Origin: Albimonas sp963977235
GTDB taxonomy: Bacteria; Pseudomonadota; Alphaproteobacteria; Rhodobacterales; Rhodobacteraceae
DNA: 64,000 bases
Direction of reading: 5' to 3'
NCBI RefSeq assembly: GCF_963977235.1
Contig: NZ_CAXBOD010000001.1
Location: 446,699-510,698 of the forward strand
In this document: piece after piece, positions 61,500-64,000 of the stretch
Layout: each line of letters starts with the position of its first letter
Position numbering within the stretch: position 1 is the first letter of the stretch
Translations under genes and position numbers: made by a program
The notes under the pieces: generated by a model
What the model saw: the letters and a program-made list of their open reading frames with translations, nothing else
What the model was told of the DNA's origin: nothing
Databases searched by the model: none

Positions 61500-61507
61500 G
61501 CGCGCGA

Positions 61508-62488
61508 TCAGGCGCTGCGGGCGAGGAGATCCGGCAGGGGGCTGCCTTCGAGGACCCGAGCCATCGCCCGCTCGCACAGCGCGGGGTCGAGCGTGGCGCC
61601 GTGGCGGGCGCCGAAAAGGGTGTTCTGCATCGCTCCGACCCGCTCGAGCACCGAGGTCGGCGCGTCGAGACCGCACAGCTTCAGCACCTCCGCCGTCTCG
61701 GCGGCAGGGTCGCGGTCGAAGGCCTCGTAGGTCACCAGCCGGTAGCGGGGCGAGTCGCGCAGCGCGAGGTGCAGCGTCTCGTTGAGGTGACGCCAGAGCC
61801 AGAGCTCGCTCTCGATCAGGGTTTCTTCGCTGTAGCGGTCGAAGCGGGCGGGATCCTCGCCGAAGTCGGCCAGGATCGCGGGCAGCACGCGCAGGGTGGC
61901 GCGGTAGACCGTTTCTGCGCCGCCGCCGTCCCTCGCGACCCAGCGGTTGTGCCAGGAGTTGAGGAAGGCGCGGGGCTCGCGGATCTGATGCACGACGATC
62001 TGGTCGGGATCGCCGAAATGCGTGCGCAGCAGCCAGCTCGACGGGCGGATCTTGAGGACCAGCAGCGCGGCGTCGAGGGCGTCCGCGTTCGTGCACAGCA
62101 TCGGCCGGTCCCACTCCTGCCCCCGCAGGCCGGGCGCGAGCCGGCCCAGCAGGTCCTGGCGCAGCCGGCGCCGGGCCAGCAGCTTCAGCACCGGTCGGGC
62201 CAGCGGGCGGCCGGCGTAGTAGGTCTTGTCCAGCGCGTCGATGCGGTCGCGGTCGCTCTGCCGGCGGCGGGCGCGGGCGACGGCGCGCGCCCAGCGGGCC
62301 TCGAAATCCTCGCCCAGCGGCGGTTCGGGCGGGTGGGCGCCGGGCAGGGCCTCGAAGTCGCCGCCGATCATTTCCTCGGGCTCGGAGCGGCAGACCGTGA
62401 CGGGATGCAGGTCGAACGCGTCCAGCAGCCGGTTGGTGCCCGAGCGGCCGGAGCCGGCGATGACGACATAGGGGCGGGGCTGGGGCAT
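61508..62488 (-). CDS. Sulfotransferase family protein
   Basis: 326 residues. The 5'-phosphosulfate loop IAGSGRSGTNRLLDAFDLH is at residues 10-28, and VVHQIREPRAFLNSWHNRW gives the 3'-phosphate-binding Arg/Ser region of PAPS-dependent sulfotransferases. C-terminal helices fit the family. ATG 62488 with GAGGTGAC upstream chosen; the open frame upstream is Pro-rich and unlikely. It is on the opposite strand inside the sugar-transferase run, suggesting sulfation of the glycan, though acting on a small acceptor is possible. Confidence 0.82.
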   Translation of the reverse strand: MPQPRPYVVIAGSGRSGTNRLLDAFDLHPVTVCRSEPEEMIGGDFEALPGAHPPEPPLGEDFEARWARAVARARRRQSDRDRIDALDKTYYAGRPLARPVLKLLARRRLRQDLLGRLAPGLRGQEWDRPMLCTNADALDAALLVLKIRPSSWLLRTHFGDPDQIVVHQIREPRAFLNSWHNRWVARDGGGAETVYRATLRVLPAILADFGEDPARFDRYSEETLIESELWLWRHLNETLHLALRDSPRYRLVTYEAFDRDPAAETAEVLKLCGLDAPTSVLERVGAMQNTLFGARHGATLDPALCERAMARVLEGSPLPDLLARSA

Positions 62489-62746
62489 GTCACCTCGAGG
62501 TCTCGGCCGGGTCGGGGCCGCGCAGGGACGGGCCGGCAGGATCATAGGCAGGCCGGGCGCACGGCGCGAGGGCGCGTTGCGACGCAAGCGGGGGCGCGGT
62601 CGGCCCCCCGATCGGGGAGGGTGGACGACGCGGACGCTTGCATGGCGCGGGCCAGCGGGTCATGCGTCCTTATGCGCGTGGCTCCGTCGGGGGGCTTCCC
62701 CGAGGGTGCGGCCGCGCGCGGCAGGCGCGAGGGGCAGGGGGACGGC

Positions 62747-63910
62747 GTGCGGCGGATCGCGATCATCGGGCTGGGTTTCGTGGCCGACCTCTACCTGAGC
62801 TCGCTGGCCGCGCATCCCGACGTCAGCGTCTTCGCCGTCCACGACCGCGACGCCGAACGTCAGCGGCGCTTCGTCGATCACTGGCGCGCCCAGGGGCATG
62901 CCGCGGTGGGCGCGCAGATGCTGGCCGCCGACGATCTGGCGGGGTTCCTCGACGCCCTCTCGCCCGGCGACGTCGCGCTGAACCTGACCAACCCCGGATC
63001 GCACTACGAGGTCTCGCGCGCCCTGCTGGAACGCGGCGTGCACGTGTGGTCCGAAAAGCCGCTCGCCACCACCATGGAACATGCGCGCGCGCTGCACGCG
63101 CTGGCCGCCGAAAGGGGCGTGATGCTGGCCTCGGCCCCCGCCTCGGTGCTGGGCGAGGCGGCGCAGACCCTGTGGGCGGCGGTGCGCGAGGGGGTCGCGG
63201 GCTCGCCCCGGCTGATCTACGCCGAGCTTGACGACGGTTTCATTCCCCAGGCGCCGACCGAGGCCTGGATCTCGGCCTCGGGCGCCCCCTGGCCGCGGGA
63301 GGACGAGTTCCGCACCGGCTGCACGCTGGAGCATGCGGGCTACTACCTGACCTGGCTGATCGCGATGTTCGGGCCGATCCGCACGGTGGCCGCGGCCTCG
63401 GCCGAGCTGGTTCCGGACAAGCTGCCCGAAGGCGCGCGCGCGGCGCCCGATTTCTCGACCGGCACGCTGTTCTTCGAAAGCGGGCCGGTGGCGCGACTGA
63501 CCTGCTCGATCATCGCCCCCCATGACCACCGCATCCGGGTGATCTGCGACGGCGGCGCGCTGGAGCTGGACGCGGCCTGGGACAACGCCGCCCCGGTGCG
63601 CTTCCGCCGCCGCTTCCGGGTGCGCCGGCGGCTGGTGGAGCATCCGTTCCCCCGCCGCCTGAAACTGGCCGGCGACAGCCATCCGAAGGTCAAGCGCACC
63701 GGCGCGGCGGCGATGAATTTCGCGCTGGGCCCGGTGGAAATGCTGGATGCGCGGGACGAGGGGCGGGACTGCCGGATCTCGGCCGACTTCTCGCTGCATC
63801 TCAACGAGGCGACGCTGGCCCTGCAGTCGGCGGGCGAGCGCTCGCCCCCCCATGCGATGACCACGCGATGCGCCCCGATGGCGCCGATGCCCTGGGCGCG
63901 GCTGGCATGA
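62747..63910 (+). CDS. Gfo/Idh/MocA-family oxidoreductase
   Basis: 387 residues. N-terminal Rossmann domain RIAIIGLGFVADLYLSSLAA, NLTNPGSHYEVSRALLERG, and the conserved VWSEKPLATTMEHAR with the catalytic Lys. C-terminal alpha/beta domain has EHAGYYLTWLIAMFGP and a beta-rich tail. NAD(P)-dependent; in polysaccharide clusters these make or modify nucleotide sugars (for example 3-keto or amino sugars). GTG 62747, preceded by AGGGGG, is the likely start; an ATG at 62672 would add 25 residues. Its TGA overlaps an ATG of the next gene, so both are one unit. Confidence 0.87.
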   Translation: MRRIAIIGLGFVADLYLSSLAAHPDVSVFAVHDRDAERQRRFVDHWRAQGHAAVGAQMLAADDLAGFLDALSPGDVALNLTNPGSHYEVSRALLERGVHVWSEKPLATTMEHARALHALAAERGVMLASAPASVLGEAAQTLWAAVREGVAGSPRLIYAELDDGFIPQAPTEAWISASGAPWPREDEFRTGCTLEHAGYYLTWLIAMFGPIRTVAAASAELVPDKLPEGARAAPDFSTGTLFFESGPVARLTCSIIAPHDHRIRVICDGGALELDAAWDNAAPVRFRRRFRVRRRLVEHPFPRRLKLAGDSHPKVKRTGAAAMNFALGPVEMLDARDEGRDCRISADFSLHLNEATLALQSAGERSPPHAMTTRCAPMAPMPWARLA

Positions 63911-63924
63911 GCGGAGGGGACGGC

Positions 63925-64000
63925 ATGGCGCCGCGGATTCTGGTCACCGGGGCCTCGGGCTTCATCGGGGCGCATGTGGCGGCCGAGCTGGCGCGCCGCG
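63925..64000 (+). CDS. NAD-dependent epimerase/dehydratase family protein (3' truncated)
   Basis: Only the first 25 codons are inside the window: MAPRILVTGASGFIGAHVAAEL, with the GxxGxxG dinucleotide-binding loop of extended short-chain epimerases. ATG 63925 has a strong GGAGGGG site 5 bases upstream; the alternative ATG at 63907 overlaps the oxidoreductase stop (ATGA). Likely a nucleotide-sugar epimerase or dehydratase for the same polysaccharide. Confidence 0.8.
   Translation, partial: MAPRILVTGASGFIGAHVAAELARR

Overview
The window is a very GC-rich chromosomal segment whose gene content and neighbourhoods fit an alphaproteobacterium of the Rhodobacterales: a CarD-type regulator, groES/groEL behind a perfect CIRCE operator, accD-folC, a deacetylase-xseB-ispA-dxs run, and a CtrA-type TTAA-N7-TTAA site. 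Assignment below order is not possible from these data. No rRNA, tRNA, CRISPR array, insertion sequence or prophage was recognised. Genes are dense, and many neighbours overlap by 4 bases (ATGA, GTGA or TTGA), so several units are translationally coupled.

Layout. 1-13.9 kb: 5'-truncated carD, small proteins, a GST/acyl-CoA synthetase/YdeI-like unit divergent from an AidB-like acyl-CoA dehydrogenase, a secreted two-domain PRC-barrel protein with acidic repeats, groES-groEL, a TraB/GumN protein and a HAD phosphatase. 14-30.4 kb: the most distinctive region. Three small secreted paralogues resembling YjbE/GfcA converge on a yjbH-yjbF pair. Next on the minus strand is a three-gene unit of a 2,496-residue type I polyketide/fatty acid synthase, an alpha-oxoamine synthase-like PLP enzyme and a KpsC-like capsule protein. 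This trio matches the rhizobial rkpA/rkpG/rkpJ theme of a dedicated lipid made for a capsule. A full CtrA box lies upstream of the synthase.

30.4-54.2 kb is mostly housekeeping: folC, accD, a class IV aminotransferase, a polysaccharide-type nucleotidyltransferase, deacetylase-xseB-ispA, dxs, enoyl-CoA hydratase, typA, an XRE regulator, an inositol-phosphatase-family enzyme, tlyA with a second RNA methyltransferase, leuB and purD. A large imperfect palindrome of about 160 bases lies between leuB and purD. 54.2-56.8 kb carries a minus-strand parA-GNAT-gntR unit with 4-base overlaps. 57.5-64 kb is a second polysaccharide locus: SGNH protein, WecG/TagA/CpsF, GT2 and GT4 glycosyltransferases, a sulfotransferase, a Gfo/Idh/MocA oxidoreductase and a truncated NAD-dependent epimerase.

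Taken together the window encodes two surface-polysaccharide systems. One appears lipid-linked and capsule-like (synthase, PLP enzyme, KpsC, with YjbFH nearby); the other is a heteropolysaccharide pathway that may be sulfated. The candidate for an under-described system is the first: a triplicated YjbE-like small-protein family beside YjbFH and a capsule-lipid synthase under possible CtrA control.
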